Source: Paenibacillus tuaregi | Lineage (GTDB): Bacteria; Bacillota; Bacilli; Paenibacillales; Paenibacillaceae | Length of the DNA: 64,000 bases | Assembly: GCF_900086655.1 (NCBI RefSeq) | Contig: NZ_LT575476.1 | Span: forward strand, 3,380,825-3,444,824 | Reading direction: 5' to 3' | Shown here: in pieces, positions 46,012 through 54,764 of the stretch | How the letters are laid out: the number at the start of each line of letters is the position of its first letter | Numbering within the stretch: the first letter of the stretch is position 1 | The notes under the pieces: model-generated | Seen by the model: the letters and a program-made list of their open reading frames with translations, nothing else | Databases searched by the model: none | What the model was told of the DNA's origin: nothing | Translations under genes and position numbers: made by a program

Positions 46012-46923
46012 TCATAATACTCTTCGCATCGATAAAATAACACCCTTCCAATATCCCGTATCCAAGCTGCTAATCTGAACTCCGGGCGCTCCCCAGGTAT
46101 GAATAAACGACCCATTTCCGGCATAAATGCCTACATGACCAGGGATTTTATCATTCTCAAAGCGTCCCGGAACGGTGAAAAACACCAGGTCTCCTGCTTT
46201 AAGCTCACTGCGGTTAACAGCTGTGCCCATCGTTGCCTGCTCGCTTGCAAGTCTTGGAAGGTTCACTCCGAAATGCTTGAACACATAACGCGTAAATGAA
46301 GAACAGTCGAATGTCTTAGTTACGCTGTAGTCACCCGCACCAAATTCATAAGGCACCCCAAGGAATCGCTTAGCGTAAGCGATAAGCTCCTGAGCGTCCA
46401 CCGAGCTGAACGGTTGAAAGCTTCCCTTCTGTGGTGCCCCCTGACCCTGAATCGACGGCAGATGACCGATTTCAAGCCGGCCGGGTTTAGAGGTTACCTT
46501 CACCGTAGTGCCCAGCAGCTTGGAGGCGTCCTCAAGCGTGATCCAGACCTGATTGTCCCGCATGATCGCCGGGTTTGTCAGTCTGACGTTTTTTCCCATC
46601 GCACTGCTTCTCCCACGGTCCACCTTTACCCGGTACATGACGTCGGTATAACCCATTTCAGCTATACCTCCCCGTTCTTTGTAGTTCAGCCCCAGCGAAG
46701 CGGCTACTGATCGTAAGGGCACCCATCTGCTGCCTTTCGCATCTGTATAAATGTCCTTTCTGATAAGTGAAGCGCCCTTTCCGAGGGTCTTCGGTTTAAC
46801 TTCAGACTGATTTTGTGCTTTGCCGCTGCTGCATGAGATGCACAGACCAAGAATGCTGGCACAGATCAGTAGTTTGGAAAAATGCTGCACGCCAAAGGTA
46901 ACCATCTGCTTTGGAATCCCCAT
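46012..46923 (-). CDS. NlpC/P60 family cell-wall peptidase lipoprotein with copper-amine-oxidase-like N-terminal domain
   Basis: About 303 residues. A lipoprotein-type signal (SILGLCISC) is followed by a copper amine oxidase N-terminal-like (stalk) domain with WVPLRSVAASLGL and VWITLEDASKLLG, then a C-terminal NlpC/P60 domain. The catalytic Cys is in TKTFDCSSFTRYVF, the His in GHVGIYAGNGSFIHT and the third polar residue follows. It probably cleaves gamma-glutamyl-diamino acid bonds of peptidoglycan stems outside the membrane. The start is uncertain: ATG 46923 or 46905, and the longest reading from 46962 has no ribosome binding site. Confidence 0.85.
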   Translation of the reverse strand: MGIPKQMVTFGVQHFSKLLICASILGLCISCSSGKAQNQSEVKPKTLGKGASLIRKDIYTDAKGSRWVPLRSVAASLGLNYKERGGIAEMGYTDVMYRVKVDRGRSSAMGKNVRLTNPAIMRDNQVWITLEDASKLLGTTVKVTSKPGRLEIGHLPSIQGQGAPQKGSFQPFSSVDAQELIAYAKRFLGVPYEFGAGDYSVTKTFDCSSFTRYVFKHFGVNLPRLASEQATMGTAVNRSELKAGDLVFFTVPGRFENDKIPGHVGIYAGNGSFIHTWGAPGVQISSLDTGYWKGVILSMRRVL

Positions 46924-47054
46924 TTCTCTTTGGTTTACCAGAAGTATGCTACAACGAAGCAATTTTATGTATTTACCCGCCTGTTCAGTAGTAAACGAGC
47001 AAACAAAAGAAGCCCTACTAGAAGGCTCCTCATTGAATTCCTATATCTAAAACA

Positions 47055-47903
47055 CTAAACGACCGGCTGCTCCCGGATCCACGACATGGCCACCGTTCCT
47101 TCGCCGGCAAGTATGCCTACCACGGGAATAAAGGTCATGATCTCTGTCCTTAAGTTTGGATCAAGAACGGTCACTTCCCGCTCCAGCTCTTCGGCTTCCG
47201 CCTGGTTGTTCACGTGCATAATACAGACATCTTTAATCTTGCCAAGATCATGCTTTAGATGATCCAGCATTTTTTGTTTGGTTTTCTTGAAGGTTCTGAT
47301 CTTGTCTATGGCAAGAACCTTGCCCTTCTCAAACTTAAGCAGCAGATGGATCTTCAGGAGCTGGCTGACCAGCAGCTGGGTTCCCGATACTCTACCACTG
47401 CGATGCAGTCTTTGAAGACTGCTGGGTATTACATAGAATGCAAGGTTGTGAGCCATATGCTCAATTTTTTCCTTGATCTCTGAAACAGTCTTGCCGCATT
47501 TGTGCCAATGAATCCCTGCCTTGATCATTTCCCGCAGTGGAAAAGCTCCAGCCCTGGAATCAATGCCAGTAACCTTAACCTCCGCCATTTCCGCTGCTTG
47601 AATGGACGTGCTCAGCGTTCCGCTCAGTTCTGATGAGCAGTGTATAGCAATAATCTCATCATACCGGTCTTTCAAAGATTCATATAACTCCACGAACTCT
47701 CCAATAGGGGGCTGTGAGCTGCCAGCCTTATCATGCAGCCTCAGCTTATCGTAGAACTCCTCCGCGGTGATATCCACGGACTCCTTGTAACATCCATCTC
47801 CAAGCATTAGCCGGAGCGGAACGATGTAGATATGATTCTCCTTGGCATAAACGGGGTCTAGGGTGCAAGTGCTGTCAGTAACCCATGCAATGGATTTAGT
47901 CAA
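47055..47903 (-). CDS. DegV family fatty-acid-binding protein (FakB-like)
   Basis: A 282-residue DegV protein. SIAWVTDSTCTLDP opens it; LRLMLGDGCYKESVDITAEEFYDKL, SSQPPIGEFVELYE and SSELSGTLSTSIQAAEM are family-typical. Such proteins bind fatty acids as the FakB component of the fatty acid kinase. The start is TTG 47903 with GAGAGG about 10 nt upstream. A weak hairpin with a T-rich tail near 47001-47030 may end the transcript. Confidence 0.9.
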   Translation of the reverse strand: MTKSIAWVTDSTCTLDPVYAKENHIYIVPLRLMLGDGCYKESVDITAEEFYDKLRLHDKAGSSQPPIGEFVELYESLKDRYDEIIAIHCSSELSGTLSTSIQAAEMAEVKVTGIDSRAGAFPLREMIKAGIHWHKCGKTVSEIKEKIEHMAHNLAFYVIPSSLQRLHRSGRVSGTQLLVSQLLKIHLLLKFEKGKVLAIDKIRTFKKTKQKMLDHLKHDLGKIKDVCIMHVNNQAEAEELEREVTVLDPNLRTEIMTFIPVVGILAGEGTVAMSWIREQPVV

Positions 47904-48188
47904 AAATTCATAACCTCTCTTCTATGATTTTTATAATCACTTTTTAGACTATACGACATATATTAAATCAAAATACAAAGCAATGCGATATATTGATTCC
48001 AAAGGCCTATAAATACGGTACAAAATTGTGACGAAATTATAAATAACGCTTCTTTCGACTTAAGTATCTTCCAAATTTGGGATTAGGAGTAGGGAGGCAG
48101 AATCATACTATTACATCAGAAAGGTGGACTTTTCGGTTAGTTAAATTTGACTCTTATGAAGGATTTACCACATCTAAAGGAGAGAGCT

Positions 48189-49094
48189 ATGATGAGAGTA
48201 AAATTAGTCCGGCCTTTGTACCTGCTTATTGCCGTCTTACTGCTGACCTTCACTCTGGGAGGCTCCACATTGAAACAAGCGAACGCGGAGACCACGAATC
48301 AAAAAGCATCCTGGTTATGGGATACCAGCCTGATCAAAGCTTCAGGACCGGATGTTATAAGCTTCTACAAAAATCAAGGCGTCAATGTCATTTATCTGCA
48401 AATTGACCGCAAGCTGAACAGTCTGTACTATAGAAACTTTATACGTCAAGCAGCTGCACAAAACATTGAAGTTCATGCACTGGACGGAAATTCGGCTTGG
48501 GCACTTCTCACTCAACGCGATAAGTTGACTACCCTGTTTAAATGGATTGCAAATTACCAGGCATCTGCCGGCACAAATGAGAAATTTGCAGGCATCCACG
48601 TGGACATTGAACCTTATCTGCTGTCCCAGTGGACTACGAATCAAAAGTCAGTAATCAGCCAATGGCAGGGTAACGTACAGTATATGGTCCAACAAGCTAA
48701 CGAACTGAAGCTTCCCATTGCTGCCGATCTTCCTTTCTGGCTGAATAATTTCAAGGTTCCGGACGGTACATCCACTCTCAGCAGCTGGATGCTCAAGCAG
48801 TACAGTTCTGTTACCCTCATGTCTTACAGGGATACCGGCTCTGGAGTGTTTAACGCTGCCAAAGCAATTCTTGCAGAGGGTGCAGCCTTGGGCAAGAAAG
48901 TCCTTACCGGTGTTGAAACGAACAATACGCCTGAAGGAGATGCCATTTCCTTCTACGAAGAAGGAGCCGACTTTATGAATCAGGAGCTCATTAAGCTCCA
49001 GGAGCTCGCTCAGACGTATTCTTCTTTTGGTGGATTAGCGGTTCATGATTATACCGGCTGGAAGGCCCTTGTTGAGAAGTCGTATACCAATTAA
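48189..49094 (+). CDS. Secreted TIM-barrel-like protein, paralogue of the next gene
   Basis: About 301 residues with a signal peptide ending near KQANAET. The mature part reads like a single TIM-barrel hydrolase domain: ASWLWDTSLIKASG at the start, FAGIHVDIEPYLLSQW at residues 133-148 (glutamate at 141) and FGGLAVHDYTGW at the end. The same landmarks occur in the 821-residue neighbour, so the pair are diverged paralogues. It has only a partial form of the GH18 active-site pattern (Ala and His replace Asp/Asn). GGAG is 6 nt before the ATG at 48189; a longer start at 48147 lacks a ribosome binding site. Substrate unknown. Confidence 0.78.
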   Translation: MMRVKLVRPLYLLIAVLLLTFTLGGSTLKQANAETTNQKASWLWDTSLIKASGPDVISFYKNQGVNVIYLQIDRKLNSLYYRNFIRQAAAQNIEVHALDGNSAWALLTQRDKLTTLFKWIANYQASAGTNEKFAGIHVDIEPYLLSQWTTNQKSVISQWQGNVQYMVQQANELKLPIAADLPFWLNNFKVPDGTSTLSSWMLKQYSSVTLMSYRDTGSGVFNAAKAILAEGAALGKKVLTGVETNNTPEGDAISFYEEGADFMNQELIKLQELAQTYSSFGGLAVHDYTGWKALVEKSYTN

Positions 49095-49123
49095 GTGAAG
49101 AATCATATATAAAGGGCTGAGGA

Positions 49124-49161
49124 ACCGGGTACTTTCCAAGTGAAAGACCCGGTTTTTTTTT
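49124..49161 (+). terminator. Intrinsic terminator between the TIM-barrel paralogues
   Basis: ACCGGGT-A-CTTTC pairs with GAAAG-ACCCGGT (49147-49153), followed by eight T residues. The two paralogues are therefore separate transcription units. Confidence 0.88.
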
Positions 49162-49269
49162 GACTTAAAAGGACGATATACGGAGATTGTTGTTAGTAGA
49201 GGATGGCTCTATGATAACGGTACACATCTTCTATGAACCCCAACTGAATAAAAAAGGAGGCGGCTTTAT

Positions 49270-51735
49270 ATGCTGCAGGTCAGAACGGCGTCCAGAAAGT
49301 TGCTGTCGGTCCCCCAGCTCATGAAACTCGTTGTCGTCTTTTCCCTAATCATTACCCTTCTCCCAATATACCTGCCTAATCTCCCCACTACCTATGCCGA
49401 ATCATCCATCACCATTGATTCACCCACGGACGGCTCATCCCCTGAAGACACCATTGTACGTGTAACCGGCCATTACTCAGACGTCTACGAGATCAGCCTA
49501 ATCATTAACGGTGCCAAAAGAGTTGACGCGCACATGGAAGACGACTCCACCGGAACCGAATCGGGAACCTGGTATTACGATTTGGATACAAGTTCCTATG
49601 ACGGTCCAATCGAAATTGTTGCCGGAGGGACTCGCCCGGATACCCGGTATGGCATATCCACCCCATTCGTAACCATTCATGTAGACCACCCTGAAGCAAA
49701 CATCCCCGCAGTCGAAATCATCAGTCCGGAAGACGGAAGCACGCTTACAGGCAAAGCTGCCATTCAAGTCAAAGCCACGGCAAGAAATCCACTAAGTTCG
49801 GTCCAAGTTCGTATTAACGGAGGCTCCTGGAAAAAAGCAAAACTTAAAGGCGAAATTTATGAATACGTTTACAATACCAAGAATGCTGGAGATAAGACGC
49901 TAAGTATTGAGGCTAGGGCCACGGACAACCAGAAAAATACCGGCAAAAGCTCCACGCGATATGTATACACAGGTGAAGGAATCCATGAGCAGGTTGTTGT
50001 GGAGAAGCAGGACCGGGCGATGTGGCTGTGGGAGAAAGCGGCCTACAATCTCATCCTGAATCCTGGCTCAAGAACCGCCCTGGATCAGATGACCAGTGAC
50101 ACATCTACCTTTAACTCAGGAGCCATTACCACCATTTATATGGGTGTCTTCCCTCATGAAGGGGTGGATATGCTTGAAGATAAACGCAAGGAAGTGAGAA
50201 AGTTCCTGAAGTGGGCACATGAACGAGGCTTGAAAGTCCAGGCATGTATTGCCGGTGGAACTGTCCCTCCTTATTTCGGAAGTTATAAGCGGTATCAGAA
50301 ACACGCAATCAATGAAATTGAAAAGGTCATTAATTTCAACCTCTCCTCCTCACCTTCCGAAAGATTCGATGGCGTGAATGTGGACGTTGAGCCTTATATT
50401 CTTGGTGAGTTTGGCACTGAGAAACCTAAGCTCCAATTGGAATATCTCGATCTGCTCCAGACGATGATGGACCGCCGGAACTTTTCCGGCTTGAACCTTC
50501 CTGTTGGTCCCGCAATTCCAAGATGGTATGACACCTCGGCTGCCACAAATGATATTACGTGGAACGGGCAGACCAAGTGGTTATCCCAGCATGTTCAAGA
50601 CATTACCGATTATATCTCCATTATGGACTATACCGATTCAAGTACAGGGATTATCGCCGGAGCGGAAGGTGAAATCGCGTATGCAGATTCGATTGGGAAA
50701 CCCAACTCCGTCATCGTCGGTGTTGAGACACTCGATATTGCAAACGGTGGTGACCCGGAGAGCATTACGTTCCGGGAAGAGGGTAGAACCTATATGGAGA
50801 GTGCTTTGGCGGCCGTATATCAGAAATTCAAAGACAGCCCAGGCTTTGGTGGAATCGCAATGCACCATTATGACTCTATCCGCTGGCTGCCAACTGAGTG
50901 GGGACCTAATGCTGTGTTCTGGAAACCGCAGATCGCAGATACCAAACCACCTACTCCTATAAACAAAAGGCCGGTGGCAGAGACTTTTGATTACCAAACC
51001 ATTAAATTGACTTATGGTAGAGCTTATGATAATTCCGACGTTGAGGAATACCGGATTTATCGAAGCACTTCGCCTAATTTCACACCGAAGCCGTCCAATT
51101 ATGCCGGGAAATCGTATAACCTGGATTACACAGATAAGGGACTGCTTCCAGGCACCACATATTATTACAGGGTTGCAGCGGTCGATATCAGTGGAAATAT
51201 AGGCCCATACTCTAGAATAACCTCAGCCACCACAGCTGAAACACATTTAAAACCCATGGTTATTGGATCGATGCAGGTTGCTCTAAACGCAGGCAAAGCC
51301 AGAGTCACCCTCAAAATGAAGGATTACGCAACCCAAGAAGAGCTTGCGGCACAGGTATTTGGAAGGTTCACCTATATGGGAGGTAAATATGTAAACTTCA
51401 AAGTAGCTCCAGGCAAAACTGCCTATGCGGATTCCGAAGCAGTCCCTACAGCCGCAGGCCAAGCGGGCTTTGCACCACAGCGGATTCTCTCCCCAGGCTA
51501 CTACTGGGCTTCCGCCTATGACACCCCGCACACTGCAACCGCAGTATGGCCGGCACAGCCAAAGGCTCTGACCGAGGAACAATTACAGCCGTTTGAACCT
51601 GAATCCGGAACGGTACCGGATGAGTTCAATCCTGATGATGGAGTAGATGGGCAGGATCAAAATCAAATCGAGACTGGAACTGATGAAGATTCGTCAGAAC
51701 TCCCGGATCTCCCGGAACTGCAAGACGAAGACTAG
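49270..51735 (+). CDS. Secreted multidomain GH18-like protein with Ig-like and FN3 domains
   Basis: 821 residues. A signal peptide (to about residue 44, TTYAES) is followed by two Ig-like domains (about 45-140 and 147-235, the second with ISPEDGSTLTGKAAIQVKA), a TIM-barrel-like domain (about 250-565), an FN3 domain (about 575-660, YRIYRSTSPNF, GTTYYYRVAAVD), a beta-rich C-terminal region and an acidic tail. FDGVNVDVE at residues 366-374 fits the GH18 chitinase active-site pattern exactly, with Glu374 the expected proton donor. AAGGAGG precedes the ATG. Likely an extracellular glycan hydrolase; substrate not deducible. Confidence 0.82.
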   Translation: MLQVRTASRKLLSVPQLMKLVVVFSLIITLLPIYLPNLPTTYAESSITIDSPTDGSSPEDTIVRVTGHYSDVYEISLIINGAKRVDAHMEDDSTGTESGTWYYDLDTSSYDGPIEIVAGGTRPDTRYGISTPFVTIHVDHPEANIPAVEIISPEDGSTLTGKAAIQVKATARNPLSSVQVRINGGSWKKAKLKGEIYEYVYNTKNAGDKTLSIEARATDNQKNTGKSSTRYVYTGEGIHEQVVVEKQDRAMWLWEKAAYNLILNPGSRTALDQMTSDTSTFNSGAITTIYMGVFPHEGVDMLEDKRKEVRKFLKWAHERGLKVQACIAGGTVPPYFGSYKRYQKHAINEIEKVINFNLSSSPSERFDGVNVDVEPYILGEFGTEKPKLQLEYLDLLQTMMDRRNFSGLNLPVGPAIPRWYDTSAATNDITWNGQTKWLSQHVQDITDYISIMDYTDSSTGIIAGAEGEIAYADSIGKPNSVIVGVETLDIANGGDPESITFREEGRTYMESALAAVYQKFKDSPGFGGIAMHHYDSIRWLPTEWGPNAVFWKPQIADTKPPTPINKRPVAETFDYQTIKLTYGRAYDNSDVEEYRIYRSTSPNFTPKPSNYAGKSYNLDYTDKGLLPGTTYYYRVAAVDISGNIGPYSRITSATTAETHLKPMVIGSMQVALNAGKARVTLKMKDYATQEELAAQVFGRFTYMGGKYVNFKVAPGKTAYADSEAVPTAAGQAGFAPQRILSPGYYWASAYDTPHTATAVWPAQPKALTEEQLQPFEPESGTVPDEFNPDDGVDGQDQNQIETGTDEDSSELPDLPELQDED

Positions 51736-51749
51736 TTATAAAACAACAA

Positions 51750-51780
51750 GGGGCCGTCCAAAAGACGGCCCCTGATTTTG
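51750..51780 (+). terminator. Intrinsic terminator after the GH18-like gene
   Basis: GGGGCCGTC (51750-51758) pairs with GACGGCCCC (51764-51772), followed by TGATTTTGTT. It may also stop the convergent CNNM gene. Confidence 0.8.
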
Positions 51781-51870
51781 TTGAGAAGTTCGGTTTGTGT
51801 TCGAAATGCCCCAAGAACGAACGCCCGCTTCTATTGTACATTCAATATAGGCCGGGTGTCTTTCGCTTGC

Positions 51871-53199
51871 CTATACTTTTGCGTCTAATTCAATCGGAAC
51901 CGCGTCCTTATGCATAATTTCAATTTGAAGGTACCTGTTCTTCTTCCGTCTGCGCACAGTAAACCGGTACTCATCATGAACATAGCTTTCACCTACTGCC
52001 AGTTCGCTGTTCTGAGCAAACAGCCATCCACCGATGGTATCCCAATCCCCAGAATCAATCTCGCTGGTCAGATGGCTGCTGACCTCCGTAACGGACACCT
52101 TGCCGTTAACCGTCAAGTGCCCGGGTGACCATACTTTTACATCCTCTTCTTCTTCTGTATCGAACTCATCCCTGATCTCGCCCACAATCTGTTCAAGGAT
52201 GTCCTCAATGGTGACAAGACCCGAAGTCCCCCCATATTCATCAATAAGAATGGCCATGTTCGTTCCATCCTTTTGCAGTCTCTTGAGCAGCGTATTGACA
52301 TGGATGAACTCCGGAACAGCCATTACAGGCTGCATCAGGGTAGAAATATCGAGATCCGGATTATCCTCGTAAGCAAGAAAGAACTGTTTCGTATTAATGA
52401 TTCCGATCACGTTGTCCTTGCTGTCTTTGACTACAGGGAAACGGGTATACTGCTGCTCCTTGATAATTTCCAGGTTCTCCTGCCGGGTCTTGCCTGTATA
52501 TAAACACACCATATCTGTTCTTGGCACCATAATATCCTTAGCCATCAGATTATCAAATGCGAAGATCCGGTTTACATACCCGAACTCAGTCTGATTAATC
52601 TTTCCACTCTCCAAACTTTCGCTTAGGATAATGCGCAGCTCTTCTTCAGAATGGGCTTCCTCATGCTCGGAAGCCGGTTTAACGCCGAACATCCATACGA
52701 GCTGATTAGCCGATCCGTTTAGAGCCCAGATGAAAGGATACATGAGTTTGCTGAACCAGATGATCGGTTTGGCCGTAATAAGCGCAATGCCTTCCGCCTT
52801 GCGGATTGCAAATGTCTTTGGAGCCAGTTCACCAACCACCACGTGTAAGTAAGTGATCAACGCAAAGGCAATAATTACGGATACAGGCCCGGCTACCTGT
52901 TCGGATACATTTAAGTACTCGAACATAGGATGCAGAATCTTCTCCATCGTTGGTTCGCCCAGCCAACCAAGACCCAGCGCTGTAATCGTTATCCCAAGCT
53001 GGCAAGCTGACAGATAACCATCCAGATTATCGATCACCTTCTTCACCGCGGTCGCATTCTTGCGGCCTTCCGCAATCATTTGATCCACCCGGCTGCTTCT
53101 CAGCCGGACCACCGCGAATTCAACAGCCACGAAAAATGCGGTTAGAAAAATTAAAATTGCAATAAGAACTAAATTTAAGCCATACCTGTCACTTTCCAC
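51871..53199 (-). CDS. CNNM/CorC-type membrane protein (hemolysin family, DUF21-CBS-CorC_HlyC)
   Basis: A 442-residue protein. The N-terminal DUF21 domain has four helices with FFVAVEFAVVRLRSSRV and GELAPKTFAIRKAE. Two CBS domains follow (KDIMVPRTDMVCLY, VIGIINTKQF, and LLKRLQKDGTNMAILIDEYGGTSGLVTIEDILEQIVGEI), then a CorC/HlyC domain (TVNGKVSVTEV). Members export or sense magnesium or other ions. The start is GTG 53199 with AAGGAG 10 nt upstream. It is preceded by an ECF-type promoter and a leader hairpin. Confidence 0.9.
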   Translation of the reverse strand: MESDRYGLNLVLIAILIFLTAFFVAVEFAVVRLRSSRVDQMIAEGRKNATAVKKVIDNLDGYLSACQLGITITALGLGWLGEPTMEKILHPMFEYLNVSEQVAGPVSVIIAFALITYLHVVVGELAPKTFAIRKAEGIALITAKPIIWFSKLMYPFIWALNGSANQLVWMFGVKPASEHEEAHSEEELRIILSESLESGKINQTEFGYVNRIFAFDNLMAKDIMVPRTDMVCLYTGKTRQENLEIIKEQQYTRFPVVKDSKDNVIGIINTKQFFLAYEDNPDLDISTLMQPVMAVPEFIHVNTLLKRLQKDGTNMAILIDEYGGTSGLVTIEDILEQIVGEIRDEFDTEEEEDVKVWSPGHLTVNGKVSVTEVSSHLTSEIDSGDWDTIGGWLFAQNSELAVGESYVHDEYRFTVRRRKKNRYLQIEIMHKDAVPIELDAKV

Positions 53200-53240
53200 A
53201 AAACATCTTCTCCTTAATTGATGAATATAAATTATGTCCT

Positions 53241-53279
53241 ATGAAATGAACTTGGAAGGGCGGTTCCCGTCCATTTCAT
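53241..53279 (-). promoter_or_regulatory. Hairpin at the 5' end of the CNNM leader RNA
   Basis: ATGAAAT (53279-53273 on the minus strand) pairs with ATTTCAT (53247-53241); inside, GG/CC and GGG/CCC pairs stack towards a 5-nt loop. The whole 39-nt stem-loop begins about 5 nt after the predicted transcription start and about 40 nt before the start codon. It has no T-tract, so it is not a terminator; RNA stabilisation or translational control is possible. Confidence 0.5.
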
Positions 53280-53290
53280 ATATCTAAATA

Positions 53291-53319
53291 TATACGTAGG
53301 AGAGCTTATCTTGGTTTCA
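53291..53319 (-). promoter_or_regulatory. ECF (sigma-W-like) promoter of the CNNM gene
   Basis: Minus strand TGAAAC (53319-53314), a 17-nt spacer and CGTATA (53296-53291), a near-ideal match to the sigma-W consensus TGAAAC-N16/17-CGTA of Bacillus. Predicted start near 53284. This suggests induction by envelope stress. Confidence 0.65.
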
Positions 53320-53359
53320 TGAAGGTGCAACAAAGATTAACGTTGTATATTTAGAGTTG

Positions 53360-54520
53360 TTATTGACCTGTTGTCAGCTTGGTAGCCTTAACCGTCTGAT
53401 CTGCACTGCCAATGGCCAGAACTCCACCTTGAATTGGCTGAACTGCAGCTCCACGGTTAATAGAGTTCGTCCGGTTGACTATGGTTTCCCACTGAGTTGT
53501 CCCTGCAGAGTCCAGATGTGCCACATATTCCTTGGAAGTAGTCCCATGCCAGTCCTCATTCACTTTGCCCGTAATCAGGTATCCTCCGTCCGAATCCAGT
53601 GCAATATCATTCACTTGACTGCGGTCCCACTGGCTGGCGAGAGGTTTCGACCAGATTAGATTTCCAGCCATATCGGTCTTAAGTACAAAGCCAGTAGTAA
53701 GATAACGGACACCGCCATCAGGATTCGGGTGATTGTAGTAGCCGGTCAGCACATAACCGTCAGAATCCTGAATGATTCCTGTCGTCCACAGGTTCTGGCT
53801 GTCCTGGGAAGGAACGAGCGTCTTTTCCCATTCAAGCTTGCTTGTATTTGTATACTTGGAAATCACAATATTGGTGTTATTGGTGCCCGCCTCAGAGGAC
53901 TCTCCAACCACGACAAACCCGCCATCTGCCGTATGCATGACACGGCTAACGGAGTCCTCCGTAGGTTTGTTCCATGTTTTTTGCCAGATTACGGTACCAT
54001 TGCCCGAAAATTTAGTTAATATTTGGTCTTTATCTCCGTTTAAGCCCGGTGTGGTCCCTACCGTAATGTAATTTCCGTTATTCAGTTGATCCACGGACAT
54101 CAGATAAGTGTTTGACTTGGGAATACTATACTCCCAGTCCTTGCCCCCCTGAGCATTCACTTTAAGTACCGAAGCCCCGCCTACTGAAATATATCCGCCG
54201 CCGTTAGTCTGATGGAAGGAGGCCAGATACCCAAGGCTGTGCTTGTTAAAACTGAGTTTGGACTTTTTGATGCCGGAGCTGTTAACCGAACTAATGTTGA
54301 CTTGGTCACTCTGAACCGAGGCTGCCAGAATCTCATTTGAACCATGTTCATAAATTGAATCCGAAGCCAACGCCACATCTTTATCCCATACCACTGTAGC
54401 TGCTCCTAGCTGAGTCTCCTCAGCCGAAACAAGCGTGCCTGCAGACAAACTAAGGGTAAGCGCGATCAAGGAATGGGAAATCCACCGAACGTTCTTGCTT
54501 GCAAAGCCGGTTCTGATCAT
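53360..54520 (-). CDS. Secreted beta-propeller-like protein of unknown function
   Basis: About 386 residues. A signal peptide (to LVSAEETQL) is followed by repeated blades built on GGYISVGG, NGNYITVGTTPG, GGFVVVGESSEAG, DGYVLTGYYN and GGYLITGKVNED, each with WEKxL/W-type strands. The pattern resembles PQQ/kelch-like six- or seven-bladed propellers found in many exported proteins. GAAGGAGGAG lies 8 nt before the ATG at 54520, which decides this start over the longer reading. No catalytic residues can be named. It is monocistronic. Confidence 0.75.
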   Translation of the reverse strand: MIRTGFASKNVRWISHSLIALTLSLSAGTLVSAEETQLGAATVVWDKDVALASDSIYEHGSNEILAASVQSDQVNISSVNSSGIKKSKLSFNKHSLGYLASFHQTNGGGYISVGGASVLKVNAQGGKDWEYSIPKSNTYLMSVDQLNNGNYITVGTTPGLNGDKDQILTKFSGNGTVIWQKTWNKPTEDSVSRVMHTADGGFVVVGESSEAGTNNTNIVISKYTNTSKLEWEKTLVPSQDSQNLWTTGIIQDSDGYVLTGYYNHPNPDGGVRYLTTGFVLKTDMAGNLIWSKPLASQWDRSQVNDIALDSDGGYLITGKVNEDWHGTTSKEYVAHLDSAGTTQWETIVNRTNSINRGAAVQPIQGGVLAIGSADQTVKATKLTTGQ

Positions 54521-54665
54521 TATTATTACTCCTCCTTCAGTTAATATGTCTATTGACACTTAATTATGTTTCGGCTTCCAGCTTCAGGACAAGCGGATAA
54601 AGGCTCACGTGTGGGACAAAATTTCATGGCAATTTCACTTACTATTGGCCTAGTCCTAAACATAC

Positions 54666-54703
54666 AAGCACCCACAGCTGGCATGAATCCGCTGTGGGTG
54701 CTT
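54666..54703. terminator. Intrinsic terminator between the kinase and propeller genes
   Basis: AAGCACCCACAGC (54666-54678) pairs perfectly with GCTGTGGGTGCTT (54691-54703). It lies about 60 nt past the hybrid kinase stop on the minus strand; the T-rich side is better on the plus strand. Confidence 0.75.
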
Positions 54704-54764
54704 TTGATTTCTTATTTTGCTAAATCTTGTTCTTTGGAGATTCTCCGCTACTAAAGGGCCAGAC

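Noticed and set aside
47904..48188. Possible riboswitch before the first TIM-barrel gene
   Set aside because: I compared the leader with c-di-GMP and c-di-AMP riboswitch patterns known to precede secreted hydrolases and found no matching core.
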